Shown: positions 37,605-45,777 of the stretch, piece after piece
Layout of the letters: each line of letters starts with the position of its first letter
Numbering within the stretch: the first letter of the stretch is position 1
From: Actinomadura soli
Lineage (GTDB): Bacteria; Actinomycetota; Actinomycetes; Streptosporangiales; Streptosporangiaceae
Reading direction: 5' to 3'
NCBI RefSeq assembly: GCF_005889715.1
Contig: NZ_VCKW01000015.1
Location: forward strand, 1-58,470
Length of the DNA stretch: 58,470 bases
Translations under genes and position numbers: made by a program
Notes under the pieces: model-generated
Database searches by the model: none
Told to the model about the DNA's origin: nothing
The model's input: only the letters and a program-made list of their open reading frames with translations

Positions 37605-38243
37605 TCAACCTGCCGGGCCGCCGGGGCGCGGGCAGGTCCGCCATGCGAAGTGGTAGGTGCTGCCGGGGTCGGAGTGCATGTCCAGGGTGCTCGTCCTGGT
37701 CCGGTCGGGGGCGGTGAGACGCAGTTCCGTGGAAACGTTCAGATTGCGCTTCTCGCCGCACGGTACATAGATGAACCGGCTGGGGTCGATCACCTCGGTG
37801 ACCGGCCAGGCGCCGGAGAAGGGGCCCTTGAACGAGCGGAAGGTCGGCGTTTGCGCCGGGGAGCCCGCGTAGTAATACGACGCCTTGAGGACGCCCGTCG
37901 AATCGGGTGCCAATTGGGCCGAGCCGCGATAGTCGATGCGCATCACCGCGTACGTGAAGCCCTCCGGGGGGATGATCTCCAGGTTGACCTGGCAGTTCTT
38001 CCGGAAGTCCGTCGGGAGGGAATCGCCGCCGATCTTCGCCGAGTAATCGCTGTACCTGATGGTGAAACCGTTGGGTTCGGGGGTGGCCGTCACGGTCTCG
38101 GGGCGGCAACCCGACCCGTTGACGGTCGCGATCTCGATCGTGGGAGCGCCGTGCGGCGGGGTCGCGGACGCAGGGGGAGAGGTCAGGAGGGGCAGGGCGG
38201 CGACGACGCCTAATCCCGTGACCAGCGTGGCCTTGGTGTTCAT
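37605..38243 (-). CDS. DUF4360 secreted protein, copy 3
   Basis: A 212-residue exported paralogue. The signal peptide NTKATLVTGLGVVAALPLLT ends PASA. The mature part has PTIEIATVNGSGCRPE, NCQVNLEIIPPEGFTYAV, GSAQLAPDSTGVLKA and EKRNLNVSTELRL, and ends in WRTC, with the same four-cysteine pattern as its neighbours. The ATG overlaps the stop of the VOC gene as ATGA, so the two are co-translated. It is the most divergent of the three copies. Confidence 0.82.
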   Translation of the reverse strand: MNTKATLVTGLGVVAALPLLTSPPASATPPHGAPTIEIATVNGSGCRPETVTATPEPNGFTIRYSDYSAKIGGDSLPTDFRKNCQVNLEIIPPEGFTYAVMRIDYRGSAQLAPDSTGVLKASYYYAGSPAQTPTFRSFKGPFSGAWPVTEVIDPSRFIYVPCGEKRNLNVSTELRLTAPDRTRTSTLDMHSDPGSTYHFAWRTCPRPGGPAG

Positions 38244-38587
38244 CGGTGGCTCAGCACGTTGACCACGCGGCCGTTGGGGTCGCGGACGAAGAACCGGCGC
38301 ACTCCCCACTCCTCGTCCTGCAGGGGGTGGACGATCTCCGCGCCGTTCTCCTGAATCAGCGCGTAGGCCGCGTCCACGTCGTCCACCTCGACGCTCATGT
38401 CCGGCACGACCGGCGCGGTCTTGTCGTGGGTCATGAAGGTGACCTGCGCCGTGGGGTTGGACGGGGAGGCGAGCGTCACGACCCAGCCGTGGTCCATGAC
38501 CTCCTCGAACCCCAGGAGGCCGTAGAAGTCGCGGCTCTCCTCGATGGCCTCGGATCGGATATCGGGCATGACCCGGCGGACGGACAT
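38240..38587 (-). CDS. VOC (glyoxalase/bleomycin-resistance fold) family protein
   Basis: A 115-residue single-module VOC protein: DIRSEAIEESRDFYGLLGFEE, VTLASPSNPTAQVTFM, MSVEVDDVDAAYALIQENGA and VRRFFVRDPNGRVVNVLSH. The final acidic metal ligand is not obvious (NVLSH in place of the usual -x-E-). The metal and substrate are unknown. It is the first gene before DUF4360 copy 3, overlapping by 4 bases. An AGGAGGGG site precedes the ATG. Confidence 0.88.
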   Translation of the reverse strand: MSVRRVMPDIRSEAIEESRDFYGLLGFEEVMDHGWVVTLASPSNPTAQVTFMTHDKTAPVVPDMSVEVDDVDAAYALIQENGAEIVHPLQDEEWGVRRFFVRDPNGRVVNVLSHR

Positions 38588-38764
38588 GGCGACCCCTCCT
38601 GCTGACAGGTGAGAGCGAACGTGACCCCGATTATGTCCAGTGGCGCCACGGTCTCAACCGTGCGCATGGCCGGAAAATGACACGGATAGTAGTTGATCGA
38701 CTTCGTTGGGTAAGTAGCGGTCGGGTCGCGCCACAGCGGCCCGTCGGAACCCTACGGAGGGAAC

Positions 38765-39238
38765 GTGTACAAGTTCACCCCACCGTCCGCGCTGCGGACG
38801 GCGAAGATGCGCGTCCGGGCGATCGCCGGAGCCGTCGCCCTGGCCGTCGTCGTGCCGCTGACGTTCGCCAACGCCACGCCCGCCAGCGCCGACCCGGCGG
38901 CCTACTTCGTCTTCACCGACATCACCCGGGAGGAGGCCGTCCTCAAGCTCACCGACCCCGCCAAGATCCAGCACGCCCGGGACCTGGTCAACGGTGAGAC
39001 CTACGACAGGCCCCACGTCGTCGGCCGGATCCTCAAGCGCCAGGCGGACTACAACCCGCGCTGGAGCTACCACTACAACCCGGACACGATCGACTTCTTC
39101 GACGTCGCCATCGAGGTCTGCGACGCGACCATTCCCTACGTCGAAGACCACCTCGACGAGGCGGGCGGCGCGTTCCTGCCCGGCCTGGTCTGGTGCCCCT
39201 GGACGTCCCGCCTGATCAGGGAGATCCACGCGCCGTAA
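38765..39238 (+). CDS. BP74-like secreted protein, copy 1
   Basis: A 157-residue exported protein with a signal peptide ([19 protein letters not shown], ending ATPASA). The mature domain reads [76 protein letters not shown] and [13 protein letters not shown]. This matches what I recall of the BP74 N-terminal domain, named from a Dictyostelium calmodulin-binding protein and found in scattered bacteria and fungi. The two conserved cysteines probably form a disulfide. The function in bacteria is unknown. GGAGGGAAC precedes the GTG start. Confidence 0.75.
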   Translation: MYKFTPPSALRTAKMRVRAIAGAVALAVVVPLTFANATPASADPAAYFVFTDITREEAVLKLTDPAKIQHARDLVNGETYDRPHVVGRILKRQADYNPRWSYHYNPDTIDFFDVAIEVCDATIPYVEDHLDEAGGAFLPGLVWCPWTSRLIREIHAP

Positions 39239-39267
39239 CAATTTCGCGGTGCGGCGTCGCATCCATT

Positions 39268-39306
39268 CGCCCAGGGGCCGGTGATGCCAGGTCCGGCCCC
39301 TGGGCG
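39268..39306 (+). terminator. Terminator hairpin after BP74-like copy 1
   Basis: Perfect 14-bp stem CGCCCAGGGGCCGG / CCGGCCCCTGGGCG with an 11-base loop, 30 bases after the stop. Confidence 0.88.
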
Positions 39307-39617
39307 TCCCGCCGTTCTGTTCTCAGGCGCGGATAGGGCGCGATTCCTCTTACTTTCCGGCGCCTATGTCGATGCCTTTCTGCATGACGTCGCTCATCGG
39401 AATAGGTGCTGGTGCGAGTGGGCGCCCACCCGTGATGGCGAGGGGGTTGAATGACCGGAATCGGCCCTTGGTCGGAGGTTAGTGAGCAGGTCGGTGCGGA
39501 GGGCCAGCGGCTGGACGCGAAGGGTCAGGTCGGCGGACCCGATGGGACGTCGTCCGGGCGTGTGATGATCAAGTCGTAGCACCCCGTGTTCTCTTCACGA
39601 CCGACCGGAGGTATCTC
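39307..39617 (+). other. Intergenic region between the two BP74-like genes
   Basis: 311 bases, presumably with the promoter of copy 2. A 42-codon frame from ATG 39449 ([18 protein letters not shown]) to 39577 has some coding look and resembles the end of a small helical protein. I cannot support it as a gene; it could be a remnant. Confidence 0.45.
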
Positions 39618-40073
39618 GTGCACCAGACGACGAACAGGGGCCCGCGAGCGATCGCAGGAGCCATGGCCGTGGCCTTAGCCGGGCTGCTTGTCATGGCAGC
39701 CGTCCGTCCGGCCGACGCCGCCCCGACGGCCGCGGCCCACTTCGTCTTCACGGACATGGCCGGCCAGGACGAAGCCGTCATCGAACTCACCGACCCCGCC
39801 GAGATCCAGCACGCCCGCGACCTGATCAACGGCACCGCCACCGACAACCCCCAGGTCATGGGCAAGATCGTCAAGCAGCCGGCGCCGTACAACCCCGGCT
39901 GGAGCTACCACCTCGACCCGGCGACGATCCAGTTCTTCGAGATCGCCACCGAGGTCTGCGACGCGTCCATCGCCTACGTGGAAGAGCACCTCGACGAGGC
40001 GGGCGGCGCGTTCCTGCCCGGCCTGACCTGGTGCCCCTGGGGTTCGCGCGTGCTCAGAGAGATCCCCGCGTAG
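39618..40073 (+). CDS. BP74-like secreted protein, copy 2
   Basis: A 151-residue paralogue of the gene at 38765. The signal peptide [19 protein letters not shown] ends RPADA. The mature domain has [75 protein letters not shown] and [15 protein letters not shown]. The GTG start follows GGAGGTATCTC. It has its own terminator. The two copies are about two-thirds identical in the mature part, so this is an old or fast-diverging duplication. Confidence 0.76.
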   Translation: MHQTTNRGPRAIAGAMAVALAGLLVMAAVRPADAAPTAAAHFVFTDMAGQDEAVIELTDPAEIQHARDLINGTATDNPQVMGKIVKQPAPYNPGWSYHLDPATIQFFEIATEVCDASIAYVEEHLDEAGGAFLPGLTWCPWGSRVLREIPA

Positions 40074-40088
40074 ATCCTTCGTCAGGCA

Positions 40089-40114
40089 CCCGGGGGCCGA
40101 GCCAGGCCCCCGGG
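40089..40114. terminator. Terminator hairpin between BP74-like copy 2 and the ECF41 gene
   Basis: Perfect 10-bp stem CCCGGGGGCC / GGCCCCCGGG with a 6-base loop then CTTT. It may serve both converging genes. Next to it GGGGCCGCTTTGGCGG occurs twice (40125-40140 and 40142-40157). Confidence 0.85.
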
Positions 40115-40173
40115 CTTTGGCGTTGGGGCCGCTTTGGCGGCGGGGCCGCTTTGGCGGTGGAGACCGGACGGGC

Positions 40174-41121
40174 CTAGCGGGTCACCGCGGTCTCCCGCTC
40201 CACGCGCGACAGCTTCGCGGGATTGCGCACGTAGTAGCAGCCGCTGACCAGGCCGTCGTCGAACCGCATGGCGAGCACGCCGTCGAGTTCCCCGTCGAGC
40301 CGGAGGAGCAGGGCCGGACCGCCGTTGATCTGCACCGGTTCGACCGTCTTGACGGCGTCGACCTTGGCGAGGCCCCCGGTGAGCAGGCGGGCCACCTTGT
40401 CCGCGCCGACGACGGGCTGCAGCACGGCCTGCTTGACCCCGCCGCCGTCCCCGATCACGACGACGTCCGGCGCGAGGATGTCCAGCAGGCCCTGCACGTC
40501 GCCCGTCTCGACGGCCCGCTGGAACGCATCGAGGGCGCCCCGGGTCTCGTCCGGCGAGGTGACTCCGCGCGGACGGCGCGCGGCGACATGGGCCCGCGCC
40601 CGGTGGGCGATCTGCCGGACGGCGGCCGGGTTCTTCTCCACGGCCCCCGCGATCTCGTCGTACCCGAAGTCGAACACCTCGCGGAGCACGAACACGGCCC
40701 GCTCCAGCGGGGTGAGCGTCTCCATGACCAGCATCATCGCCATCGAGACGCTCTCGGCGAGCTCGACGTCCTCCGCCAGATCGGGCGTGGTCAGCAGCGG
40801 CTCGGGCAGCCAGGGGCCGACGTAGGTCTCCTTGCGGCGGCCGAGCGTCCGGAGCCGGGTGAGCGCCTGGCGGGTGGTGATCCGGACCAGGTAGGCGCGC
40901 CGGTCCCGCACCGTGGCGAGATCGACGTTCGTCCACCGGAGCCAGGTCTCCTGGAGGACGTCCTCCGCGTCCGCGGCCGAGCCGAGCAGCTCGTAGGCCA
41001 CGGTGAAGAGCAGGTTGCGGTGCGTGATGAACGCCTCGGTGGCAGGGTCCGGACGGCCCTCGACGCCGGGCGGTCCGGTGGCGTCCATGCTTCGCTCGCC
41101 GCGGTCGCCGGGCTTGTTCAT
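40174..41121 (-). CDS. ECF41-type RNA polymerase sigma factor with SnoaL-like C-terminus
   Basis: A 315-residue sigma-70 family factor (SigJ-like). Region 2 includes RNLLFTVAYELLGSAADAED and WLRW; region 4 includes LTPLERAVFVLREVF and YDEIAGAVEKNPAAVRQI. The linker motif WLPEPLL and the C-terminal motifs DGGG and NPAKL are hallmarks of ECF41, where the fused SnoaL-like domain replaces an anti-sigma factor in controlling activity. The ATG at 41121 follows GAGGAACC. It is divergent from an AhpD-like gene, the standard ECF41 partner. A perfect ECF41 promoter lies upstream, so it is autoregulated. Confidence 0.94.
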   Translation of the reverse strand: MNKPGDRGERSMDATGPPGVEGRPDPATEAFITHRNLLFTVAYELLGSAADAEDVLQETWLRWTNVDLATVRDRRAYLVRITTRQALTRLRTLGRRKETYVGPWLPEPLLTTPDLAEDVELAESVSMAMMLVMETLTPLERAVFVLREVFDFGYDEIAGAVEKNPAAVRQIAHRARAHVAARRPRGVTSPDETRGALDAFQRAVETGDVQGLLDILAPDVVVIGDGGGVKQAVLQPVVGADKVARLLTGGLAKVDAVKTVEPVQINGGPALLLRLDGELDGVLAMRFDDGLVSGCYYVRNPAKLSRVERETAVTR

Positions 41122-41163
41122 GGACGGTTCCTCCCCGTTCGCTGTCGGTCGTCCCCTCCAAGA

Positions 41164-41190
41164 GACGCAGGTCCCCGCCGGTCTGTGACA
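41164..41190 (-). promoter_or_regulatory. ECF41 autoregulatory promoter
   Basis: On the minus strand TGTCACA (41190-41184), 16 bases, CGTC (41167-41164). This is the published ECF41 target pattern with its usual spacing, ending 42 bases before the sigma-factor ATG. Confidence 0.85.
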
Positions 41191-41318
41191 TCCGCGGCCG
41201 GTGGCGCACGTCACACGACCTGGGACGTCACAGGGACAGGCCGGCCGGCATCTCCATGTCGTCAGGACGCCGCGCCGGCGGTCGGCGCGGCATTCAAGCT
41301 CGTGAGCGAGGAGAAGCC

Positions 41319-41804
41319 ATGGAACCCCGTATCAACCTGATGACCAACGAGTTCGGCGCCAAGTTCTCCAAGCGGTTCGCCGCCGCCGGACTGATGATCC
41401 ACCAGTCGACGCTGCCGAGGTCCACGCAGGAACTGGTGTCGCTGCGCACCAGCCAGATCAACGGCTGCGGCTTCTGCGTCGACCTCCACACGAAGGAGGC
41501 CGCGGCGGTGGGGGAGACCGCGGTCCGGATCAACCTGGTCGCCGCCTGGCGCGAGTCCTCGGTGTTCACCGATGCGGAACGGGCCGCGCTGGCGCTCGCC
41601 GAGGAGGGCACCCGGCTGGCGGACGCCCACCACGGCGTGTCCGACGAGACCTGGGCCGAGGTGCGCGAGCACTACGACGACAACCAGATCGCCGCCCTGG
41701 TCTCCCTGATCGCCCTGGTCAACGCGGCCAACCGGACCGGTGTGATCACGCGTATGAAGGGCGGCTCGTACGAGCCCGGCATGTTCGACGCCGTCGCGAG
41801 CTGA
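41319..41804 (+). CDS. AhpD-like carboxymuconolactone decarboxylase family protein
   Basis: A 161-residue alkylhydroperoxidase-like protein with the redox motif NGCGFCVDLH (CxxC-x3-H) preceded by SLRTSQI. It likely works as a thiol peroxidase or reductase. The ATG at 41319 follows GAGGAGAAG. It faces the ECF41 sigma gene, which normally drives such a carboxymuconolactone-decarboxylase, oxidoreductase or epimerase gene. The plus-strand side has CGTCACA at 41209 and 41226 but no CGTC at the right spacing. Confidence 0.92.
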   Translation: MEPRINLMTNEFGAKFSKRFAAAGLMIHQSTLPRSTQELVSLRTSQINGCGFCVDLHTKEAAAVGETAVRINLVAAWRESSVFTDAERAALALAEEGTRLADAHHGVSDETWAEVREHYDDNQIAALVSLIALVNAANRTGVITRMKGGSYEPGMFDAVAS

Positions 41805-41833
41805 CGCACGGAGAGTCCCCGTCCGGCCTGGAA

Positions 41834-41882
41834 CGGCCCGGCCCGGATCGGATCAGCCGATCCGAGCCGGGCCGGGCCGGGC
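41834..41882. terminator. Terminator hairpin between convergent ahpD-like and MOSC genes
   Basis: GGATCGG / CCGATCC forms the top of the stem around a 5-base loop. Flanking GGCCCGGCCC and GGGCCGGGCC extend it with a bulge. It lies between two converging genes and can serve both. Confidence 0.75.
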
Positions 41883-41888
41883 TCGTTC

Positions 41889-42533
41889 TCAGGCGATTCG
41901 CCGCCGGGCCTTGTCCCTCAGTTCCTCTGGGAGGGCTTCGAGCGGCAGCAGTCGCGGCAGCAGATCGGATTCACCCGTAAGGGCCCGGAAGGCAATGGCC
42001 ACGGTCACGTCGTGCTGGGGCCGGTGCACCAATTCGATGGGGTCGCCGGGACGGATCGCGCCCGGCTCGATCACGCGCAGATAGGTGCCTGGACGGGCCG
42101 TCCGGGTGAACCGTTTGATCCAGCCCTCCTCGTCCAGCCAGCCCTGGAAGGTGCGGCAGGGAATCCGCGGACGGCTCACCTCCAGGACGACCTCGGAGCC
42201 CAGCCGCCACCTCTCGCCGATCAATGCGCCGTTGACGTCGATTCCGGTGGTGGTGAGGTTCTCGCCGAAGACGCCGTCGGGCAGGGTCCTGCCGAGCTCG
42301 TTCTGCCAGACGTCGAGATCCTCGCGCGCGTAGGCATAGACGGCCTGGTCAGGCCCGCCGTGACCGGAGCTGAACGTCCTGTCGCCGGCCAGGCCGACCG
42401 CTCCTGGCGCCGCGGGTTCCGGGGCGGTGACCATGATCGGGCCGTCGACCGGCCGCTTGTCGATGCCCGTCGTCGCGGACTTGTTCCACTGGTTGGTCCG
42501 GGGCTTGCCGATGTTGACCGAGAGCAGCATCAC
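41889..42533 (-). CDS. MOSC domain protein (YiiM-like)
   Basis: A 214-residue cytosolic MOSC protein: VGLAGDRTFSSGHGGPDQAV, GVFGENLTTTGIDVNGALIG, VSRPRIPCRTFQGWL with the conserved cysteine, and a C-terminal helical 3-alpha region. MOSC proteins handle molybdenum-cofactor sulfur or reduce N-hydroxylated compounds (YiiM). The substrate here is unknown. The start at 42533 is followed shortly by other methionines. It is separated by 58 bases from the YCII gene upstream. Confidence 0.9.
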   Translation of the reverse strand: MMLLSVNIGKPRTNQWNKSATTGIDKRPVDGPIMVTAPEPAAPGAVGLAGDRTFSSGHGGPDQAVYAYAREDLDVWQNELGRTLPDGVFGENLTTTGIDVNGALIGERWRLGSEVVLEVSRPRIPCRTFQGWLDEEGWIKRFTRTARPGTYLRVIEPGAIRPGDPIELVHRPQHDVTVAIAFRALTGESDLLPRLLPLEALPEELRDKARRRIA

Positions 42534-42591
42534 AATGCGACGATACGTCGCGGATCGGCCCGCCGTATCGGCCGTGGTGCCGAGACCGGGA

Positions 42592-43206
42592 TCACCTGCG
42601 GCCGCCGAATTCCCAGTGGTGGATCTCGACGGTCACGTACAGGCCGTTCCGGGCGTAGGGTTCGTCCGCCATCAGGGCGTCGGCGGCGGTCCGGTCCGGC
42701 AGTTCGACCATCAGGGCGGTGCCCGCCCATTCGGCGCCGTCCTCTTCGGCGCCGTCCTCGGAGAAGAGCGGGCCGTAGGCGATGAGGCGGTCGCGGTAGC
42801 CGCGTTCGAGGTAATCGTGGTGCGCCTCGTCCAGGGATTCGCGAGACGCGGCCGTTTCCGGCTTGGCGTGCGCGAGAATCAGGAAACGCTGATATCCGGC
42901 CACCGCTCCGGTGAACTGCCACATGGTGCGGCCCAGGACGTTCCGCCAGCGGCGGACGAGGACCTCACGGTAAACACCGGCCTGGTAGTTGGGCTCGTCG
43001 AACGCGAACTCGCGCGCGGCCGCCGAGTCGGGCAGGCCGACGATGTGCAGGCTGCCGGTCGACTGCTCGCCGTCCGGCGTGAGGGTGGGACCGCGCGCGA
43101 TCATCGTCTCGGCATAGCGGTCCATGAACGTCCAGTGAGCCTCGATCAGCTCCGAACGCAGTGCCGCGCTTTCCGGCCGGTCACGGCAGTAGAAGAAATA
43201 ATCCAC
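42592..43206 (-). CDS. Duplicated YCII-domain protein
   Basis: A 204-residue protein made of two YciI-like ferredoxin-fold modules in tandem. The first half has YFFYCRDRPESAALRSEL, HWTFMDRYAETMIARGPTL and LHIVGLPDSAAAREFAFDEP. The second has RFLILAHAKPETAASRESL, YGPLFSEDG and MVELPDRTAADALMADEP. Single YCII proteins are small and of uncertain catalytic role; the internal duplication would give a pseudo-dimer. The GTG at 43206 follows AAGAGGCGAC and fits the family start. Confidence 0.85.
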   Translation of the reverse strand: MDYFFYCRDRPESAALRSELIEAHWTFMDRYAETMIARGPTLTPDGEQSTGSLHIVGLPDSAAAREFAFDEPNYQAGVYREVLVRRWRNVLGRTMWQFTGAVAGYQRFLILAHAKPETAASRESLDEAHHDYLERGYRDRLIAYGPLFSEDGAEEDGAEWAGTALMVELPDRTAADALMADEPYARNGLYVTVEIHHWEFGGRR

Positions 43207-43291
43207 GTCGCCTCTTCGGGGTGGTCCAGATGGCCGCGGGAGGCGGCAACGAATCGTACCAACGGCCGCGCGACCTCCCCGCGGACCCATG

Positions 43292-44137
43292 TCAGCCGAC
43301 GCGCTGGAGCGCCTTTTCGCGGTATTCGGCAAGGCGCGAACCGGATTCGCGCCGTGCCATGCGGCGCAGCAGGATCGGCGCGAGGACGACGCCGGCCAGC
43401 GCCCATGCCCCGAGGACGCCGAAGGTCTCCAGATGCCGCCAGGAATGGCCGGGTTCGACGTCCGCCATGGCGTCGGGCAGCAGCGCCGAGCGCATGCCGA
43501 GGCCGAGCCAGTAGACGGGGAAGACCTCGGCGGTCCAGCGCAGCCAGCCGGGCAGCGCGGTGCTCGGGTAGAAGATGCCGGAGATCGCGATCAGCGCCAT
43601 GACCGGCAGCGACATCAGCCCGGCCGCGCGTGGGCTGGAGATCAGCGAGCCGAGGACGGCGCCGATGGACTGGGTCGCCACCAGGCCCAGCGCCAGCACC
43701 CAGGCGAGCGTCAGCCAGGATTCGACGTCGCCGAATTGCAGCCCGTCGACGATGAAGAGCCCGGGGACGAGGAGGATCGCCAGATAAACCAGAATGGACG
43801 CGGAACAGGTGACGAGTTTGCCGATGTAGTAGGCGCGTATCCCGTGCGGGGTGGCCTTGGCGCGCAGAAGGGTGCCGTCCTCGCGTTCCGCGGTGAGGTA
43901 CTGGATCACCAGGAGCATGCCGGTCGCGACGAACATTCCGAGCGTGCTCGGCAGGATGAGGGTGCCGAGGTCGAATCCGCTGTCCCCGAACTGGTCGTCG
44001 CGGAGGAAGAAGACGGTCACGAGCGTCGCGGTGGGCCAGAGGAATTGGGGGACGAGGTCCCAGCCGGTGAATGCCTGGCGCAATTCGATCAGGCCGCGGG
44101 CGAAGCCCGCGCGGAGCGCTGTCGTGCCGGGGTTCAT
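43292..44137 (-). CDS. ABC-2 type transporter permease
   Basis: A 281-residue membrane protein with six predicted helices: WPTATLVTVFF, FVATGMLLVIQYL, LVYLAILLVPGLFIV, LALGLVATQSIGAVLG, LPVMALIAISGIFYP and FGVLGAWALAGVVLAPILL. The cytoplasmic motif LTAEREDGTLLRAKATPHG is typical of ABC-2 exporters. Its ATG overlaps the ATPase stop as ATGA. It is the last gene of a four-gene operon that begins with an HTH regulator. Confidence 0.92.
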   Translation of the reverse strand: MNPGTTALRAGFARGLIELRQAFTGWDLVPQFLWPTATLVTVFFLRDDQFGDSGFDLGTLILPSTLGMFVATGMLLVIQYLTAEREDGTLLRAKATPHGIRAYYIGKLVTCSASILVYLAILLVPGLFIVDGLQFGDVESWLTLAWVLALGLVATQSIGAVLGSLISSPRAAGLMSLPVMALIAISGIFYPSTALPGWLRWTAEVFPVYWLGLGMRSALLPDAMADVEPGHSWRHLETFGVLGAWALAGVVLAPILLRRMARRESGSRLAEYREKALQRVG

Positions 44138-45051
44138 GCCACTGCCTCTTTCCCGCCGGATTCGGTGCGTTTCTCGCCGGATTCGGCGCGGTGCACGAGG
44201 GAGAGATAGGTGTTCTCCAGCGACGACGGCCGCACTTCCAGGTGGGAAACGGCGTCGCCGTGCTCCTTGAAAAGGTCGAACACGAACCTGGTCGAGTCGC
44301 GGGCCGTGCGTTCGTGGCGCTGTCCGTGGAGGGTCCAGCGGACTTCGTCCTCGCCCACGATCTGCCGGGCCAGCTCCTCGGCGGTGCCGTCGGCGACGAT
44401 CCGTCCCTCGGTGAGGATGAGGATGCGGCCGGCCAGTTTCTCCGCCTCGGGAAGGTCGTGGGTGGTGAGCAGGATCGTGGTGTCGCCCGCGGCGGCGAGG
44501 TCCCGGATCAGGTCGTGGAAATCGTGGCGCGCCTGCGGGTCGAAACCGGCGGTGGGCTCGTCCAGGAACAGCATTTCGGGACGGCCGACCATGCCGATCG
44601 CCACGTCCAGCCGGCGCCGCTGCCCGCCGGAAAGCGTCTTGAGCCGTTTACCGGCATGCTCGGTCAGGCCCACCGCCGCGATCAGCTCGTCGGTGTCCCA
44701 AGGACGCCGGCGCCGCGCGGTGGAATGGCGGGCGTAGTAGGCGCCCTGGTGGGCGAGTAGCTCGCGCACCCGCCATTTGGAATGGTCGCGCCACGATTGC
44801 AGGACGACGCCGACCCGCGCCCGCCAACGCTCGTCGCCGTCCGCCGGATCGGCGCCGAGCACCGTGACCCGTCCGGCCGACCGCGTCCGGAAGCCTTCCA
44901 GGATCTCGATCGTGGTGGTCTTCCCGGCACCGTTGGGGCCCAGCAAAGCCAGCACTTCTCCGCGATGCGCCTGGAACGTCACGTCACGCAGGACGTCATT
45001 GGCGCCGTATCGCATTCGGAGTCCGTCGACTTCGATGGCTTCCGTGGTCAT
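44134..45051 (-). CDS. ABC transporter ATP-binding protein
   Basis: The 305-residue ATPase of a drug- or lipid-type exporter: Walker [17 protein letters not shown]-loop region VVLQSW, signature TLSGGQRRRLDVAIG, Walker B EMLFLDEPTAGFDPQ and the switch histidine in TTHDLPEAE. A C-terminal accessory part follows. It sits between a Clp_N protein and the permease with ATGA overlaps at both ends, so it is tightly coupled with both. Confidence 0.94.
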   Translation of the reverse strand: MTTEAIEVDGLRMRYGANDVLRDVTFQAHRGEVLALLGPNGAGKTTTIEILEGFRTRSAGRVTVLGADPADGDERWRARVGVVLQSWRDHSKWRVRELLAHQGAYYARHSTARRRRPWDTDELIAAVGLTEHAGKRLKTLSGGQRRRLDVAIGMVGRPEMLFLDEPTAGFDPQARHDFHDLIRDLAAAGDTTILLTTHDLPEAEKLAGRILILTEGRIVADGTAEELARQIVGEDEVRWTLHGQRHERTARDSTRFVFDLFKEHGDAVSHLEVRPSSLENTYLSLVHRAESGEKRTESGGKEAVA

Positions 45052-45539
45052 CGTTGACCGGCCTCGCCTGGCAGTGATCGGCGTACTCGCGCGGTGAGGT
45101 CGTTCCGGTCGACGCCGGCCAGAGCGAGCGCACGCGGCACGGTCCCGGCATTGAGCCGCAGCACACCGAGCAGCAAATGCGCAGGCCGCAGATCCTTCTT
45201 ATGGGCGACCGCCGCGACGCCCCGTTCGAGGACCAATTTGCCCGAGGCCCCTATTCGGGACGGGCGCCTGGGAGACCTGCTCGGCGGCGGAAGTTCTCGG
45301 TCGTCCACGATCACTCCGGCCGCGCTCAGGCTCCGCCTGAACTCCTCGTCCAGCGCGTCGCGGATCGCCCGGTGATCGAGCCCGGCCGAATCCAGGAGCC
45401 GCCGCGTCGTGCTCTCCGGCTCGGCGGCCATCGCCAGCAGCAGATGCTCCGCCTCGATCGCCGCCGCCCCGGCCCGCTGCGCCTCGTCCGCCGCGCGCTC
45501 CATGACCGCCTTGACGTACGTGCCGAACTCCTGCGACAT
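45048..45539 (-). CDS. Stand-alone Clp N-terminal (ClpN repeat) protein
   Basis: A 163-residue protein consisting only of the double Clp_N repeat: FGTYVKAVMERAADEAQRAG, AIEAEHLLLAMAAEPES and, in the second repeat, KDLRPAHLLLGVLRLNAGTV. It has no AAA+ module, so it is not a ClpC/ClpB itself. Such proteins bind ligands or adaptors and may connect to Clp proteases. The ATG shares one base with the stop of the HTH gene and the stop overlaps the ATPase start. Confidence 0.88.
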   Translation of the reverse strand: MSQEFGTYVKAVMERAADEAQRAGAAAIEAEHLLLAMAAEPESTTRRLLDSAGLDHRAIRDALDEEFRRSLSAAGVIVDDRELPPPSRSPRRPSRIGASGKLVLERGVAAVAHKKDLRPAHLLLGVLRLNAGTVPRALALAGVDRNDLTARVRRSLPGEAGQR

Positions 45540-45772
45540 CACCGCCTCCTCGGCAGCTCGACGCCCGCGGCGATGAGCCGCTTGGCGTGCTTCTTGTGGA
45601 CCGCCTGGCGCGTGATGCCGAGCGCCTCGGCGACGTCCGACCACGTCCAGCCCGCCCGCATGGCCTGCTCGACCGCGGCGTCCTCCAGCCGGTCGGCCAG
45701 CCGCCGCAGCGCCACCACGGACGCCAGTGCCTCGGCGGAGTCCGCGGTGGCGGGGACCTCGATACCCGACAT
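45539..45772 (-). CDS. Small helix-turn-helix regulator
   Basis: A 77-residue DNA-binding protein: an N-terminal helix (LASVVALRRLADRLEDAAVE) and a sigma-region-4-like HTH (AGWTWSDVAEALGITRQAVH). No ligand domain is present. It is the first gene of the HTH-Clp_N-ABC operon. The ATG is only 7 bases past a -10-like hexamer and has no Shine-Dalgarno, so the message is probably leaderless. It likely autoregulates through palindromes at 45778-45817. The adjacent Clp_N protein may modulate it. Confidence 0.88.
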   Translation of the reverse strand: MSGIEVPATADSAEALASVVALRRLADRLEDAAVEQAMRAGWTWSDVAEALGITRQAVHKKHAKRLIAAGVELPRRR

Positions 45773-45777
45773 GCAAG

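Noticed and set aside
41209..41264. A plus-strand ECF41 promoter for the AhpD-like gene
   Set aside because: CGTCACA motifs are present but the nearest CGTC is 10 or 27 bases away rather than 16.
44043..44062. TGGGGGACGAGGTCCCA as a further copy of the palindromic element
   Set aside because: It lacks the C-run arm and flanks, and lies in a conserved permease segment with no extra residues.
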